From: Prorocentrum cordatum | Lineage: Eukaryota > Sar > Dinophyceae > Prorocentrales > Prorocentraceae | Reading direction: 5' to 3' | Length of the DNA: 64,000 nt | NCBI GenBank assembly: GCA_963575745.1 | Contig: CAUYUJ010003692.1 | Coordinates: 95,001-159,000, forward strand | In this document: positions 11,189 through 21,947 of the stretch, piece by piece | Position numbering within the stretch: position 1 is the stretch's first letter | Layout of the letters: each line of letters begins with the position of its first letter | Notes under the pieces: generated by a model | Database searches by the model: none | Seen by the model: only the letters and a program-made list of their open reading frames with translations | Told to the model about the DNA's origin: nothing | Made by a program: the position numbers and the translations under genes

Positions 11189-11321
11189 ACGACAACAAAC
11201 AAAACCAACAAAACAGCAAAACAACAAAACAACAGATCAACAACAACAGCAACAACAACACCAACAACAACAACAACAAAACAACACAACAAAACAACAA
11301 CAACAACAACACCAACAACAC

Positions 11322-11356
<35 letters not shown>

Positions 11357-11471
11357 TCAACAACAGCAACAACAGCAGCAACACCACCACCAACAACAAC
11401 AACAACGACAACAACAACACCACCAACAACAACAAAACAACAACACCACCAACAAGAACAACAACAATCAA
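11189..11471 (+). repeat. (CAA)n-rich tract
   Basis: AACAACAACA-type repeats with CACCAACA interruptions. This is the apparent insertion site of the U units. Confidence 0.9.
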
Positions 11472-13213
11472 GTTAAGACTGTTCGCTCTAACCAGCTCGA
11501 ATATCCGTTCACGCGTATTTTCCAAACCCTCGATACCCGCCCTCTTCGTCTTCGATCGAACCCCTTTTGGGGGGTATACCTTTCTTCCCTGCAGGTCCGG
11601 CCCCGGCAAGCGGGGGGGCGGCCGCGGACCGTCGGCCTGGCCAGCGGCAGCGCTGATCGGCGGGGCGGCCGCGGACCGTCGACCCGACCCCAAGAGGAAC
11701 GGACAGGGGACCGACCACGACGACGACGACGACGTCGACGAGCACGGCGACGACGACGACGACGACGGCGACGACGACAACGAGCGAAAGCGAGAGCGAG
11801 AGAGAAGGACAGCAGGGCCACGATGGACACGAAGTAGGACACGAAGAGCGACAGCGGGGACACGAAGGGAATGCGTATGGGGCCACGGAGAGCGCGAACA
11901 AGCGGGGGCCACGAAGGGCAGATAATGCGGGGCCACAGAAGGCAACGACGGGGCCACTGACGGTAGCAACTGGGCCACGTAGGACAGCGAATGCGCCACG
12001 AAAGGCGACAGCGGGGCCACGAAGGGCATGCACATGGGGCCACGACGGGCGCGAACGAGCGTGGGCCACGAAGTGCATACGTATGTTGGGCCGCGGAGGA
12101 CAAGTACGGGGCCACTGAAGGCAGCAACGGGGCCACGAAGGGCAGCGAGGGGGCCACAAAGGGCGACAGCGGGGCCACGAAGGGCATGCATATGGGGCCA
12201 CGACAGGCGCGAACAACCAGGGCCACGAAGGGCATACATAAATGGGGCCACGAACGGCAACGAGGGGGCCATGAAGGGCTGCAACGGGGCCACGAAGGGG
12301 AGCGAGGGGACCACGAAGGGCTGCAACGGGGCCACGATGGGCTGCAACGGGGCCACGAAGGGCAGCGAGGGGGCCACGAAGGGCAGAGAGGGGGGCACGA
12401 AAGGCTGCAACGGGGCCACGAAGGGCAGCGAGGGGGCCACGAAGGGCTGCATCGGGGCCACGAAGGGGAGCGAGGGGGCCACGAAGGGCTGCAACGGGGC
12501 CACGAAGGGCTGCAACGGGGCCACGAAGGGGAGCGAGGGGGCCACGAAAGGCTACAACGGGGCCACGAAACAAAGCGAGGGGGCCACGAAGGGCTGCAAC
12601 GGGGCCACGAAGGGCAGCGAGGGGGCCACGAAGGGCTGCAACGGAGCCATGAAGGGCAGCAAGGTGGCCACGAAGGGGTGCAATTGGTCCACGAAAGGCA
12701 GCGAGGGGCCACGAAAGGCTGCAACGGGGCCACGAAGGGCAGCAAGATCCCGATTCCTAAATAATTGTGAGGACGTCCTAAGCGTGAGCGCGACTCTTGG
12801 GTGCCTGAATGTCGGGAGCGCGGCGCTTGAGTAAATTGCAAGAAATTCCAACGCAAGGGCGCTGTTCCCAAGTAAATTGCAAGCGAATCTCCAGCGAGAG
12901 CGCGACTCAAGAGCGCTGGGAGAGCGATTCCTGCATACATGGTGAAAAATCCCACGCGAGAGTGCGACTCCTGCATAAACTTGCAAGGGAATCTACGGCG
13001 GGAGCGAGGGCCCAAGGAAAATTGTGAGGGAGTCTCAGGCGGGAGCCGTTGTTGTTGTAACCCGGGGGCCAGGGACACAGTTTGAGCCGGAAGACTTTCC
13101 CTGGTAAAAAAAAACAGGGTGCGAGCGCCAGGAGGGGCATGTCAATTGAAAAATACGATGTGCACCCGAGGGGGGATATCAACAATAATTATTTTTCAAT
13201 GCTGAGAATTCAA
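11472..13213 (+). repeat. Repeat unit U, copy 1
   Basis: Parts in order: a conserved head (GACTGTTCGCTC, then CCCTCGATACCCGCCCTCTT, then GGGGGGTATA); a GC-rich block with CGGACCGTCGGCCTGGCCAG; a CGA tract (about 11720-11780); GCGAAAGCGAGAGCGAGAG; a 21-bp array about 11815-12750 built on GGGGCCACGAAGGGC plus six variable bases; and a tail of diverged units of about 46 bp containing AAATTGTGAGGAAGTC and GAGCGCGACTCC. It ends TCAACAATAATTATT. Copies 2, 3 and 4 follow this plan. The array is open in nearly all six frames, so its ORFs are not evidence of a gene. Confidence 0.85.
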
Positions 13214-13237
13214 CTACAACAGCAACAACAATCATTT

Positions 13238-14698
13238 CAAGACTGTTCGCCCTTACTTGCTCGAGTGTCCAATAACGTGTATTTCCCGAACCCTCGATAC
13301 CCGCCCTCTTCGTCTTCGGTCGAACCCCTTTTGGGGGGTATATCTTTCTTCCCTGCAGGCCCGGCCCCGGCAAGCGGCGGGGCGGCCGCGGACCGTCGGC
13401 CTGGCCAGCGGCAGCGCTGATCGGCGGGGCGGCCGCGGACCGTCGACCCGACCCAAAGAGGGACGGACAGAGGACCGACCACGACGACGACGACGACGTC
13501 GACGAGCACGGCGGCGACGACGACGACGACGACGGCGACGACGACGACCAGCGAAAGCGAGAGCGAGAGAGAAGGACAGCAGGGCCACGATGGACACGAA
13601 GTAGGACACGAAGGGCGACAGCGGGGACACGAAGGGAATGCGTATGGGGCCACGAAGAGCGCGAACGAGCGGGGGCCACGAAGGGCAGATAATGCGGGGC
13701 CACAGGAGGCAACGATGGGGCCACTGAGGGTAGCAGCTGGGCCACTAGGGTAGCAGCTGGGCCACAGGAGGCAGCGATGGGGCCACAAACGGCGACAGCG
13801 GGGCCACGAAGGGCATGCACATGGGGCCACAACGGGCGCGAACAAGCGGGGGCCACGACAGGCATACGTATGTTGGGCCGCGGAGGGCAAGGACGGGGCC
13901 ACTGAGGGCAGCAACGGGGCCACGAAGGGCAGCGAGGGGGCCACGAAGGGCGACAGCGGGGCCACGAACGGCATGCATATGGGGCCACGACAGGCGCGAA
14001 CAACCAGAGCCACGAATGGCATACATATATGGGGCCACAAAGGGCAGCGAGGGGGTCATGAAGGGCTGCAACGGGGCCACGAAGGGGAGCGAGGGGGCCA
14101 CGAAGGGCTGCAACGGGGCCACGAACGGCAGCAACGGGGCCACGAAGGGCAGCGAGGGGGGCACGAAAGGCTGCAACGGGGCCACGAAACAAAGCGAAGG
14201 GCCCACGAACTGCTGCAACGGGGCCACGAATGGCAGCGAGATGCGGATTCCCAGGTAATTGAAAAGGGAGTCCTAAGCGTGAGCGCGACTCCTGAGTGCC
14301 TGGGTGTCGGGAGCGCGGCGCTGGAGTAAATTGCAAGAGCTTCCACCGCAAGGGCGCCTGTCGTCAGTAAATTGCAAGCAAGTCTTCAGCGAGAGCGCGA
14401 CTCCAGAGCGCCGGGAGAGCGATTCCTGCATAAATCGTAAGGAAGTCCAAAGCGAAAGCGCCATTCCTGAATAAAATGCCAGGAAGTCTCGGGCGGGAGC
14501 GGGGGTCCTGGCTAAATTGTGAGGAAGTCTCAAGCGGGAACCGTTGTTGTAACCCGGGGGCAAAGGGGCACAGTTTGAGCATCAAGACTCCCCCTGTCAA
14601 AAACAAGGTGCGAGCGTCGAGGGGCACACCTTGATTGCGCAAAAACAATATGCACCAGTTGGGGGGGGGGTCAACAATAATTATTCTTCAATAGTAAA
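13238..14698 (+). repeat. Repeat unit U, copy 2
   Basis: Same plan as copy 1, directly downstream after a short CAA linker. The head, GC block and CGA tract are nearly identical to copy 1. The 21-bp array (about 13585-14240) is shorter, and the tail again ends CAACAATAATTATTCTTC. Confidence 0.85.
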
Positions 14699-14786
14699 AG
14701 ATCAACAACGCAACAAGCATAATTCTCACCACGGATCACCACTTCAGCTACGCACCCAGGGACAATGAATGACCGTTCGGCCCCCT
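14699..14786 (+). repeat. Composite repeat R1 copy A, tail
   Basis: Contains ACGCACCCAGGGACAATG and AATGACCGTTCGG. The matching tail of R1 copy B lies at 37554-37600 on the opposite strand, directly next to a CAA tract with no U unit in between. Confidence 0.8.
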
Positions 14787-14821
14787 CACTCTGACCCAAA
14801 AAATGTATTCAACAATAGCCG

Positions 14822-14920
14822 ACACATGCTAAACAAATCGCCCCCAGACTATGTTCTGATTTTTTTCAATATTCCTCCTGTAAAGGGACATGCCCGACTT
14901 AGCCCTGGTGGGGCCCCGGG
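14822..14920 (+). repeat. Diverged copy of the 55800-56100 repeat
   Basis: TTCAATATTCCTCCTGTAAA followed by GGGACATGCCCGACTTAG matches the ATTTTCCTCCTGCAG / GGGACAGGCCCGACTCG segment at 55880 and 56040. Confidence 0.6.
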
Positions 14921-16384
14921 GGGCGGCGCCCTCGCCCGCGCGAAAGGCCGCGAAAAACAGCTGGGAGCCAAGCGGCAGGGAGGCGCGGGTTGGCTGCCTG
15001 CCCCACCCTGGCTGGGCGCTCAGCGGTCGAGGAGGAGGTCGACTGCAGAATTGATCTGCCCCAGAATTCAAGCGCCCGCCAGATCTACGAAGAATGCATC
15101 GGATGCTCTGTAGATCTATATACTGACATTGCACGTGCTTTCTTTTTTGGCAGAACCGACGAACACATGAATTTTGGTGCAACTCGATGGTGCAGTCGAT
15201 CCCCTACTCGATGGCTGCGTGCTCAGCAGGCGGGGGCCCTCTGGCCAGCGCAAGAGACCCGGATCTCCGGCGACCTGTTCTTCAACCGCGGCTTCTCCTC
15301 GACTTGGGTCCTGGGGCCCCTCGTCGGGCCCCGAGGCCATCAAAAATGGACGTGGGGTGATGTGGGGTGAAAAGCTGGCGCCAGGGAAAAGGTCGGGGCC
15401 GCTTGGGCCGCGCGTCGACCGGCTGTCTGCACCACCCCCGCTGGGCGCTGACACGGGGTTCTCGTCGCGAGGCAATCGCGACAAACAGTTTCTGGACAAC
15501 GCTCGGGCACCGGGGCCCTCACTGGGCCACGGGACCGAGAGACAGACGCTCGGGGCGAGAAGCGGGTCCCCGGCAAGGATCCAAACCTCTGGGGAGCCTC
15601 GCTGCGAAGAGGCATCGTGCGGGGTGCCTGAGAGCTGGGCGTCGCCTGCCACTGCCTCAGCACCATCCCGCGCGAGGCTCGCACGCTCTCCTGTACGTCC
15701 CCGCGCGCTGCGTCCAGTGCGCGCTGGGTGCTGGGGAGGGGGGCAGGATGCCGCCCCTGAGATCAAGGTCAAGGTTCGAGGGCGCGATGCTCGGTCTGGT
15801 GCTGGACGCGAAGTGCAACAACGATGCGAGTTCAAACTCTGCTGCTGTTTCTGCGCCAGCAGCCAAGCATCGAACAAGGAGGAAGAGAGGGCACGCACGA
15901 CGGGCACGGACGAGAGGCGATGCGAGGGGATCGAGGGAGAGAAGTTGTGGAGATCGACGACCGCCGCCCAAAAGCTCATAGATCGATAACCGACTTATTT
16001 TGGATTCACGCTGCCCTTCGCTGCCCCTCCAGAGGCTTCCGGCGGGCCTCTTCCAAAGACCTCCGGGGGTCCTCCGAAGACCTGGGCCGGCACGGAAACG
16101 GACAGAGCGCTTCAGAAACACAAACCGAAATTACTCACACCACCGTTCGCACTGGGAGCCTTGGAGTCGAGAGCTGGTACCGTCACCCCTCGCTCTGGGG
16201 AGCCTTGGTGTTCAGAGATCGCTGCGTTGCCGCCCGTTCCTGGGCCTTGGCTGGGCCTTGGCGTCGGGAACATGTTGCGTCACCGCTCTCTGCTGGGAGC
16301 CTTGATCTTATCAGCTCGTTCACGTCGCAGTTCGCTCTTGGGAGCCTTGGTGTGAAGAGCTTTTTGCGTGACCGATCGCTCTTT
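14921..16384. other. Unassigned sequence with weak coding signal
   Basis: A plus-strand open frame at about 15174-15989 (271 codons) and a minus-strand frame over the same DNA are both open, so neither stands out. A short plus-strand stretch ARQIYEECIGCSVDLYTDIA near 15070-15140 looks exon-like. No domain recognised. Confidence 0.3.
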
Positions 16385-16660
16385 ATTTGGCGTCTCTGGG
16401 CCTTCTTGGGAGTCCTATTGGGGCTCTTTTGGAACCCTTTTGGGGGCCTCTTGGGGGCCTCTTGGGGCCTCTCGGGGCTTCTTGGGGAGCCCTTGGGGCC
16501 TCCTGGGGGCTTTTGGGGGCGAAAGGCTAAACTTTTCGGTTCGTGGCCCCCTCTTGGGGCCGTCTTGGGGCCCTCTTGGGCCGTCTTGGGCGCTTCTGGG
16601 GCCGTCTTGGGGCCCTCTTGGGCCGTTTCGGAGGCTTTTTTTTCATCGTGCTCGGAAGCT
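16385..16660. repeat. CTTGGGGCCTC short-period repeat, locus 2
   Basis: About 20 degenerate 10-13 bp units of CTTGGGGGCCTCTTGGGG type. It lies downstream of the cystine-knot gene, and a related array lies on its other side. Confidence 0.85.
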
Positions 16661-16910
16661 GTCAACGACGTGGCAAGTGGCGCCGTTAGGGCCGACCTAC
16701 CACTGTAAGCCCGAAGCAACTTCGGCGTTCCAGATCCTGGAAATCAGTTCGCACGCGCGGGCAAAGCGCGCAGCTATCCACGCGTCTGCACTCCATCGCA
16801 AACGCTCCTCATGACTTTAGCACCTGTCAGCTTCGGATCAAGCGGGCGCGCCGCGCACTCACTCCGACGACGGGGGCCGGATCGGACCTCGGCACAGGGC
16901 GCGGCGGTCT

Positions 16911-17399
16911 TCAGGAGCACAGCCCCGCATTCTGCACGAGGTCAATCTCGCGCAGACGGCCGATGGGCTTGTCGTGGTCGCCGTTGCTGTGGTCGCAGAA
17001 CCCCGAGCAGCACTTGCTGTCCTTGATGCACAGCTTGCCCTTGGACTTGCAGCCGCCCTCCTCCTCGTCGGAGGCTCCGCCCTTGGTCGCGCCACCCTGG
17101 GACTCATCCGTCTGCGCGAGACTGGCCCCGTCGGCGCAGACACCGACGGGGTTGATGAACCCGGTGCGCTCGGAGCAGCGCCCCGAGCAGCACTTTTTGT
17201 CCGAGGTGCACAGTTTGCCGTTGGACTTGCAGCCGCCCTCCTCCTGGTCCGAATCGCCGCCCTTCGTCGCGAGGGAGGCCCTGAGCTGCGCGAGCCCCGC
17301 CTCGTCGCACCCGCCCGCGGCCTCGCAGGACTCCGCCTCCTGCGAGGCCGGCACGCCCCGCAGGAGCAGGGCCAGCCCGAGCAGCCCGGCCAGCGCCAT
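16911..17399 (-). CDS. Secreted protein with two cystine-knot-like domains
   Basis: A 162-residue protein, complete from ATG (17399) to TGA. Residues 1-18 (MALAGLLGLALLLRGVPA) form a clear signal peptide, so it should enter the secretory pathway. Two near-duplicate cysteine motifs follow. Domain 1 is C57-x6-C64-x5-C70-C71-x3-C75-x12-C88, and domain 2 is C117-x6-C124-x5-C130-C131-x3-C135-x25-C161. Both carry the GGCKSxGKLC start and the KCCSG core. The C-C-CC-C-C order is the spacing of inhibitor cystine knot (knottin) folds; the function is not predictable from it. An Asp/Glu-rich linker (DSDQEEGG, ASDEEEGG) precedes each domain, and C25 and C31 form an extra pair. The sequence CTTCAG lies five bases before the ATG and could be a trans-splice acceptor. 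GGGGCCTC-type arrays lie on both sides. No function can be named from sequence. Confidence 0.8.
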   Translation of the reverse strand: MALAGLLGLALLLRGVPASQEAESCEAAGGCDEAGLAQLRASLATKGGDSDQEEGGCKSNGKLCTSDKKCCSGRCSERTGFINPVGVCADGASLAQTDESQGGATKGGASDEEEGGCKSKGKLCIKDSKCCSGFCDHSNGDHDKPIGRLREIDLVQNAGLCS

Positions 17400-17479
17400 G
17401 GGCCCTGAAGCGCGTGGGGCGTCGAAACTTGCGCTCTGGCACCGAACACTGGATCCGAAATGGCTTGAGCCAAAATGGC

Positions 17480-17715
17480 TACGGACCGTTTTGGAGGCCT
17501 CTTGGGAACCTCGTAGGCCGTCTTGGGGCGGTCTTGGGGGCCTCGTGGGCCGTCTTCAACGCCGTGAAAGCCGAAAAGCCGTGTATGTTAAAAATGTACG
17601 CTTTCCGATGGGAATTCCATGATTTTGGCCCTTTGGACGCCTCTTGGGGGCCTCTTGGGGCTTCTTGGGGGGCTCTTGGGGCCTCCTGGGAGCGTCTTGG
17701 GGCGAAAAGCTGTGG
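17480..17715. repeat. CTTGGGGCCTC short-period repeat, locus 3
   Basis: Degenerate units GGGCGGTCTTGGGGGCCTC and CTCTTGGGGGCCTCTTGG, split by about 90 bp of unique sequence containing GTGAAAGCCGAAAAGC. It lies upstream of the cystine-knot gene. Confidence 0.75.
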
Positions 17716-17819
17716 GGGGGGGGGGCCGTGAATGGCGGGCCGACCCGCTAGCATGAGCGGGGAGCCCTGGAACATAGATCACACCAGAGAAAATCCCCAA
17801 TCAGTGGGACCGGTAAAGA

Positions 17820-17945
17820 GATCGATAAGGAGAACGACCGGGAACGCGGGAACCTGGGAACCCAGAGCCCACCAAAATCGGCCCAGAACCAATAACCAGG
17901 AACCCGGGAACCCGGAACCAGGAACCCGGGAACCCAGTCGGCCGC
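17820..17945. repeat. GGGAACCC minisatellite
   Basis: Repeated GGAACCCGGGAACCC and GGGAACCTGGGAACCC words over about 120 bp. The unit is palindromic-like (GGGAACCCGGGAACCC). Confidence 0.8.
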
Positions 17946-18429
17946 CAGAATCGGCGGGACACTTTCGCCAAATCTTTCAATTCCCGCTAGGACCCCTTGA
18001 GTGCAAGCACCGATTGGGGAATAGGTCGTGCTACATACCCCCCACACCCCCACCACCCCCATCCCCCACCCCAGAGACGGGGGCGACTGCCGTCATCACG
18101 TGTTCCCCTTTGCTCGTCGTTTCCTCGCCCTGCTCAATCTCCAGCTTCCTCGTCCAGTCCCTCCTCTCATCCTCTATCTTGTACTCCTGCTCATTATCTT
18201 GGCCGCCAATGGGTAAAACCGAGAAACCACAAACATAGCTGCGGGAGTCTGTTTCCAAAGTATAAGTTATGTGCGTGTTTGTTGTTCAGGCTTCCGTTGT
18301 GGTTACACCTCGCAATCCTCATCCTCACCCTATCTTCGCGCCCTCCTCATCTCGCTCCCCATCCTCCTCCTCACAGCTCCATCTCGTTCCCCTCGCCCTC
18401 ACCATTCTACACATCCGCCCCCGAGGAGA
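17946..18429. other. Pyrimidine-rich unassigned sequence
   Basis: ACCCCC-rich and CTCCTC-rich plus strand with short open frames on both strands. Nothing recognisable. Confidence 0.4.
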
Positions 18430-19240
18430 AAGTTTTGGGAGAAGTGTTGAGGACGAGGCTTGACGGGGGTTGACTAAGAGGGAGAAGAGACGGGAGGAAC
18501 AGGAACTGGTAAAGGCGGTTCAGGAGCGTTGCGGAGAGCTTTCTAGAAGGGTTGAGGACGGCTGAGTTGGATAGAAGAGAAAAGGGCGGAAAAAGAAAAA
18601 CACGGGAGAAGGAAGATGGTCGGGACAGAAAGCGGAGGAGGGCTTGGGATGACGGTTAGGTAGAACGCTGAGGAGAGTCGAGGGGAAGAAGGATGAGGAG
18701 AGGAGAGAAGGATGGGGAGGAGGAGGAAGAGGAGGAAGAGGAGGCGGACAGGAAAGGATGGTAGGGGAGGTTTTGATGAGCGCTGGGGGAGAGGGCTTGG
18801 TCGGAGGGTTGATGAAGGTTGAGTTGGATGGAGGAGAAGGGGGATGAGGAAGAGAATACAATTAAGAATGAGGAGGATGGTTGGGAGGGAGGCTTGAGGA
18901 GGGATGGGGAGGGTGCTTCCATAGGAAGGCTGGGGAGGCTTGAGGAGGAAGGTTGCTGAGGGATGAGGGTTGAGGAGGCGAGGATGATTGAGGATGAGGA
19001 TGGTAAAAAGATTGCTGACAAGGGGGGACTACGGGATGGGGCGTGGATGAGGAGGGTAGAAATGAGAAATGCTGAGGGGGTGATGCTGAGGCTCGATGTG
19101 GGAATTCTGAGGAGGTGTGTTGAAGAGAAGGGTTGGGGCGGAAAGCTCGAGAGAAGAGTTGAAGAAGGGGGTCGGCGAGGAGGGTTAAGGGGGAGCGTTT
19201 TTGAAGATGGGTTGAAGAGAAGGGTTGACGAACATTATTT
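18430..19240. repeat. Degenerate GGTTGAGGA purine-rich repeat
   Basis: About 800 bp almost devoid of C on the plus strand, with the word GGTTGA (as GGTTGAGGA, GGTTGATGAAGG, GGGTTGAAGAG) returning every 20-60 bp. Long Ser/Pro/His-rich frames on the minus strand follow from this composition. Confidence 0.7.
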
Positions 19241-19291
19241 GAAATACGTGGCTCTTCATGTTTTTGCTTGGTTATACGGCCCCACCCCACC

Positions 19292-19310
19292 GCACACACA
19301 CACACACACA

Positions 19311-19341
<31 letters not shown>

Positions 19342-19342
19342 G
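19292..19342. repeat. (CA)n microsatellite
   Basis: About 25 CA units with one TA interruption. CA-rich sequence continues to about 19430. Confidence 0.95.
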
Positions 19343-19489
19343 CAAACAAGTAGACATGCAACCACAATTAGGCAACACACGCACGCAAACACATGCAAAC
19401 ACAAGTAGGTGCACACATAAACACACATATGATTTGCACCGAATTCTCGAGGACAGCAAGAAACATGTCATGTCAAAACCCGTCCTCAT

Positions 19490-19910
19490 AACAATAATAC
19501 GCTTGCACATTCTTTCCCACAAGAATGGACCGTTTTGTGAAACTCACACAGGAAGACCACATGTAAGCATCACCCCTCGCAGCGAGAATGGTTTTGCAAA
19601 CCCTCTCTACGTCGTAGAGCCCGCATCGATGCAGCGTGCAATATTTCTGAAAATGAGAAGATGAGGTGTACATCCTTTCCAAAAAGACGGCTAACGTATC
19701 AAGCAGACGCAGATTAATCATGTGATAAGCATCCCTCCCTGAAGGAATCGGTGGTTAAATCATCTCTCAAAGAAGAGACGTACACGTAAAGCCCACAAAA
19801 GGACGATTCCATCTGAAAGCTATCCCTCGCAGAAATAACCGGTTCGCAAACCGTCTCCCGGGGGAAACAGCAGCCCACTCCGAAGGAAGATATTTGAATT
19901 TACGCCTGCC
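19490..19910. repeat. Degenerate repeat, about four units
   Basis: The words CATCACCCCTCGCAG, CATCCCTCCCTGAAGG and TATCCCTCGCAGAAATAACC are each followed by a GGTTTTGCAAACC-like or GGTTCGCAAACC-like word. Spacing is about 100-150 bp. This is a weak but repeated pattern in otherwise unassigned DNA. Confidence 0.4.
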
Positions 19911-20012
19911 CCGAAGGACTCAAATCCTACATCCTCTCCCACCGCAGAACCCTCAGGGATGGCAAAAGAAAAAAAAAGAGGTGGATGAGGAGGAGAATGA
20001 AGAAGAGAGGGA

Positions 20013-20535
20013 TCAGGTGCTACTTGACCAAGTTGGTATTACGGTTAAGGTTGCGGATGCGCCTCCTTGCTTCTGGAACCCCTCGTCACAATCTTCCTGA
20101 TCGGAACTTTCCGTCGTAGATGCCACCTTCGTGGACGATGAAGCCTTCACGCTCTTATCGGATCGGATTCTCCAGCAGCCTTGAAGGTTACCAGTGGGAC
20201 TGTCTTCGAGATCCTCGCCGACACATCTGTGTTTCACTTGTAGGTTGATTGCCAGCTCCTCCAGCTTCCAGGGCACCGCGCGGTGGAGGTCTGGGAGTCC
20301 TGCCGGCAGGTCCGACGGCTCCTTGGCCGTGCCGGCATCTGGATCGGAGCGTCTCCCTCGCGTGGCCTCCAACCACAAGCCTGTAGGCACGCTTATCGAC
20401 TCTCACGGCATTGCGCCCTCCAGGCCCACAACCCCTCTTGCCTTCAAGCTCTTCGGCTCCGACGGGCTCGAGGACCGTTACAAGCGTGCTTTCACGAGTG
20501 GTCAGCTTTGCCATGACTTTGCTACATTTGCACAC
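20013..20535 (-). CDS. Possible gene, strand uncertain
   Basis: The minus strand gives coding-looking peptides in two frames. The first begins at an ATG at 20514 (MAKLTTRESTLVTVLEPVG) and continues VDKRAYRLVVGGHARETLRS. It then shifts frame near 20330 into LPDLHRAVPWKLEELAINLQ and VGEDLEDSPTGNLQ, with an acidic Ser-rich end. The plus strand of the same DNA is also open from about 20194 and reads FKLFGSDGLEDRYKRAFTSG before a stop at 20539. I cannot choose between them by eye. No family recognised. If the minus gene is real, its ATG and that of the plus gene at 20543 are about 28 bp apart, facing away from each other. Confidence 0.3.
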
Positions 20536-20542
20536 CAGTGAA

Positions 20543-21016
20543 ATGACCCTGCGCGCTCAAGAGCTCGCGAACGTGTTTTCCAGGGCGCTCAGGCGAATCG
20601 CTGGAGATCCACGCTTTTCGGCCGACACTGAGTTCATGGATCTGGAGGTCCACCAGCGGTTGGGCGTTGCCTCGCTCGACTGTCTCTTCCTGTGCACCCA
20701 GCTGCGACACTCCGGCGAGCTTGTCCGGAACGCTCCCGCCAGACTAGTGGTCGGACTGCGCGCGGGCGCAGGCGAGACACCCATTCGTTGGCTCGCTCTC
20801 CTTGCGTCAGATGTCGACCGCGTCCGGGCCCTGGAATTCGTCGACGGTTTACGGCCCCTCTGTGACGACGCGCAGACTTGGCACGCCTGTGCTTCCGTCG
20901 CCGCCGCTTGGGCGCGTCTCGTGCACCAGATCGAATTTGAGACATCCATTTTGGATAGTCAAGCTCTGCCTCCACGGGCAGGCGGGGCGGCGGCCCGGAT
21001 CATAGCAGTAGCGTGA
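20543..21016 (+). CDS. Hypothetical helical protein
   Basis: 157 codons from an ATG four bases after CACACCAG, a plausible trans-splice acceptor. The peptide (MTLRAQELANVFSRALRRIA, then DLEVHQRLGVASLDCLFLC, then IRWLALLASDVDRVRALEF) has an amphipathic helical pattern and GC-ending codons, which favours real coding over the reverse strand. There is no signal peptide or membrane span. The frame also stays open upstream to about 20411, so the ATG choice rests on the AG acceptor. The last residues (PPRAGGAAARIIAVA) look like read-through past an exon end. No domain recognised, and the function is unknown. Confidence 0.42.
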   Translation: MTLRAQELANVFSRALRRIAGDPRFSADTEFMDLEVHQRLGVASLDCLFLCTQLRHSGELVRNAPARLVVGLRAGAGETPIRWLALLASDVDRVRALEFVDGLRPLCDDAQTWHACASVAAAWARLVHQIEFETSILDSQALPPRAGGAAARIIAVA

Positions 21017-21475
21017 ACGCAGTGCCAGGATTTTCTTCCAAGCGTCTGTGCCCTGGCGAGCCATTGTCAGACGAAACGCGAAGAGCGAGCTGGCACTAAT
21101 AGATACATCGACGGCAGTAGCAATTGATTGCTCAGCATGCTGACCGAGATGTTCCACGCGTCAGAGGTGCATCGCTCACCTCAGCGACCTCCGCCAGCCA
21201 AGGCGCTGGACATGGGTCCTGAAACACTGCGCTCTCTCAGCCGCTTCGGCGCTGGAGAAGCGAGATTAATTAGATCGCGCTGCCATGCGCGCTGCGCGGA
21301 GCCCGAGTCACAGCAGGCCTCTCTCCACAGGCCCTGCTGTCCAGAGTAACGGCACGCGCTGGAGACATCCGCATTGAGTGTACGTTCCTACTGTACAGCT
21401 CGCGCAGCGTTGCACAGTCCGTACTCGTGAGCGCGTGTGCTCTAGGTAACTGCAGTTCCCCTATGGATTGCAACT
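21017..21475. other. Unassigned sequence
   Basis: The minus strand near 21157-20980 reads MEHLGQHAEQSIATAVDVSI, then TMARQGTDAWKKILALRSR. It looks exon-like but overlaps the end of the plus candidate. Nothing further can be supported. Confidence 0.3.
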
Positions 21476-21479
21476 TACT

Positions 21480-21606
21480 AAATATATACACATACATACA
21501 TATATGTGTACATGCACCGACATACCGGAGTATCTATACATATACATATATATATATATATATAGGAAGAGGTAGAGAGAGAAAGAGAGAGAGAGAGAGA
21601 GAGCGA
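21480..21606. repeat. TA-rich and (GA)n microsatellites
   Basis: ATATACACATACATACATAT-type sequence, a short (TA)n at about 21548-21565, then (GA)n at about 21573-21603. Confidence 0.9.
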
Positions 21607-21794
21607 GAACAAGCAAAACAGAAAGAACGGTGATGTCCATACCCTCTGTCGCGGGGGCATGCCCTCAGGCTCCCGAGGAGCCGCCACTCTGAGACCCAAC
21701 GCTGCGAAAGACTGCGCAGCACCGAGGAATTCACGACCCGAGCCCTGGACCCCGCCCTCCCGCGGCACTCCTCGAGCCGCCATCGACCCGTGAG

Positions 21795-21939
21795 CAGGGC
21801 TCGAGTTAAACAGTGTTTTCTGTTTTCGTTTTGTTCTCGTCATCCCTGGTTCTGTCTTCAGTTCCACACTTGCTGCAGCACGAAGTCAAAACGAAAACGG
21901 TCCACGAAATTGCCAAAACACCGCTCAGCTCGAGCCCCG
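21795..21939. mobile_element. Short TIR element, family F2 copy 1
   Basis: A 145-bp element with inverted ends CAGGGCTCGAG and CTCGAGCCCCG, flanked by the 8-bp direct repeat CCCGTGAG (21787-21794 and 21940-21947). Internally it carries GTTTTCGTTTTG near the left end and CAAAACGAAAACGG on the right, so the inverted similarity extends inward. Copy 2 at 29302-29446 has the same length and its own 8-bp duplication. There is no coding capacity, so it is a non-autonomous MITE-like or introner-like element. Confidence 0.8.
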
Positions 21940-21947
21940 CCCGTGAG

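Noticed and set aside
10401-12545. Large overlapping ORFs of 270-620 codons over the 11-bp, CAA and 21-bp arrays
   Set aside because: The repeat units lack stop codons in most phases, so ORF length is not evidence. The CAA tract gives poly-Gln or poly-Asn only by composition.
15174-15989. Plus-strand ORF of 271 codons
   Set aside because: The opposite strand has an equally long ORF. Composition is Arg/Gly/Ser/Pro without a domain, so it was left as unassigned.
16385-16660. A Leu/Gly/Trp-rich membrane protein read from the GGGGCCTC array
   Set aside because: The hydrophobic LLGASWGL repeats come from the short-period repeat and recur at several unrelated loci.
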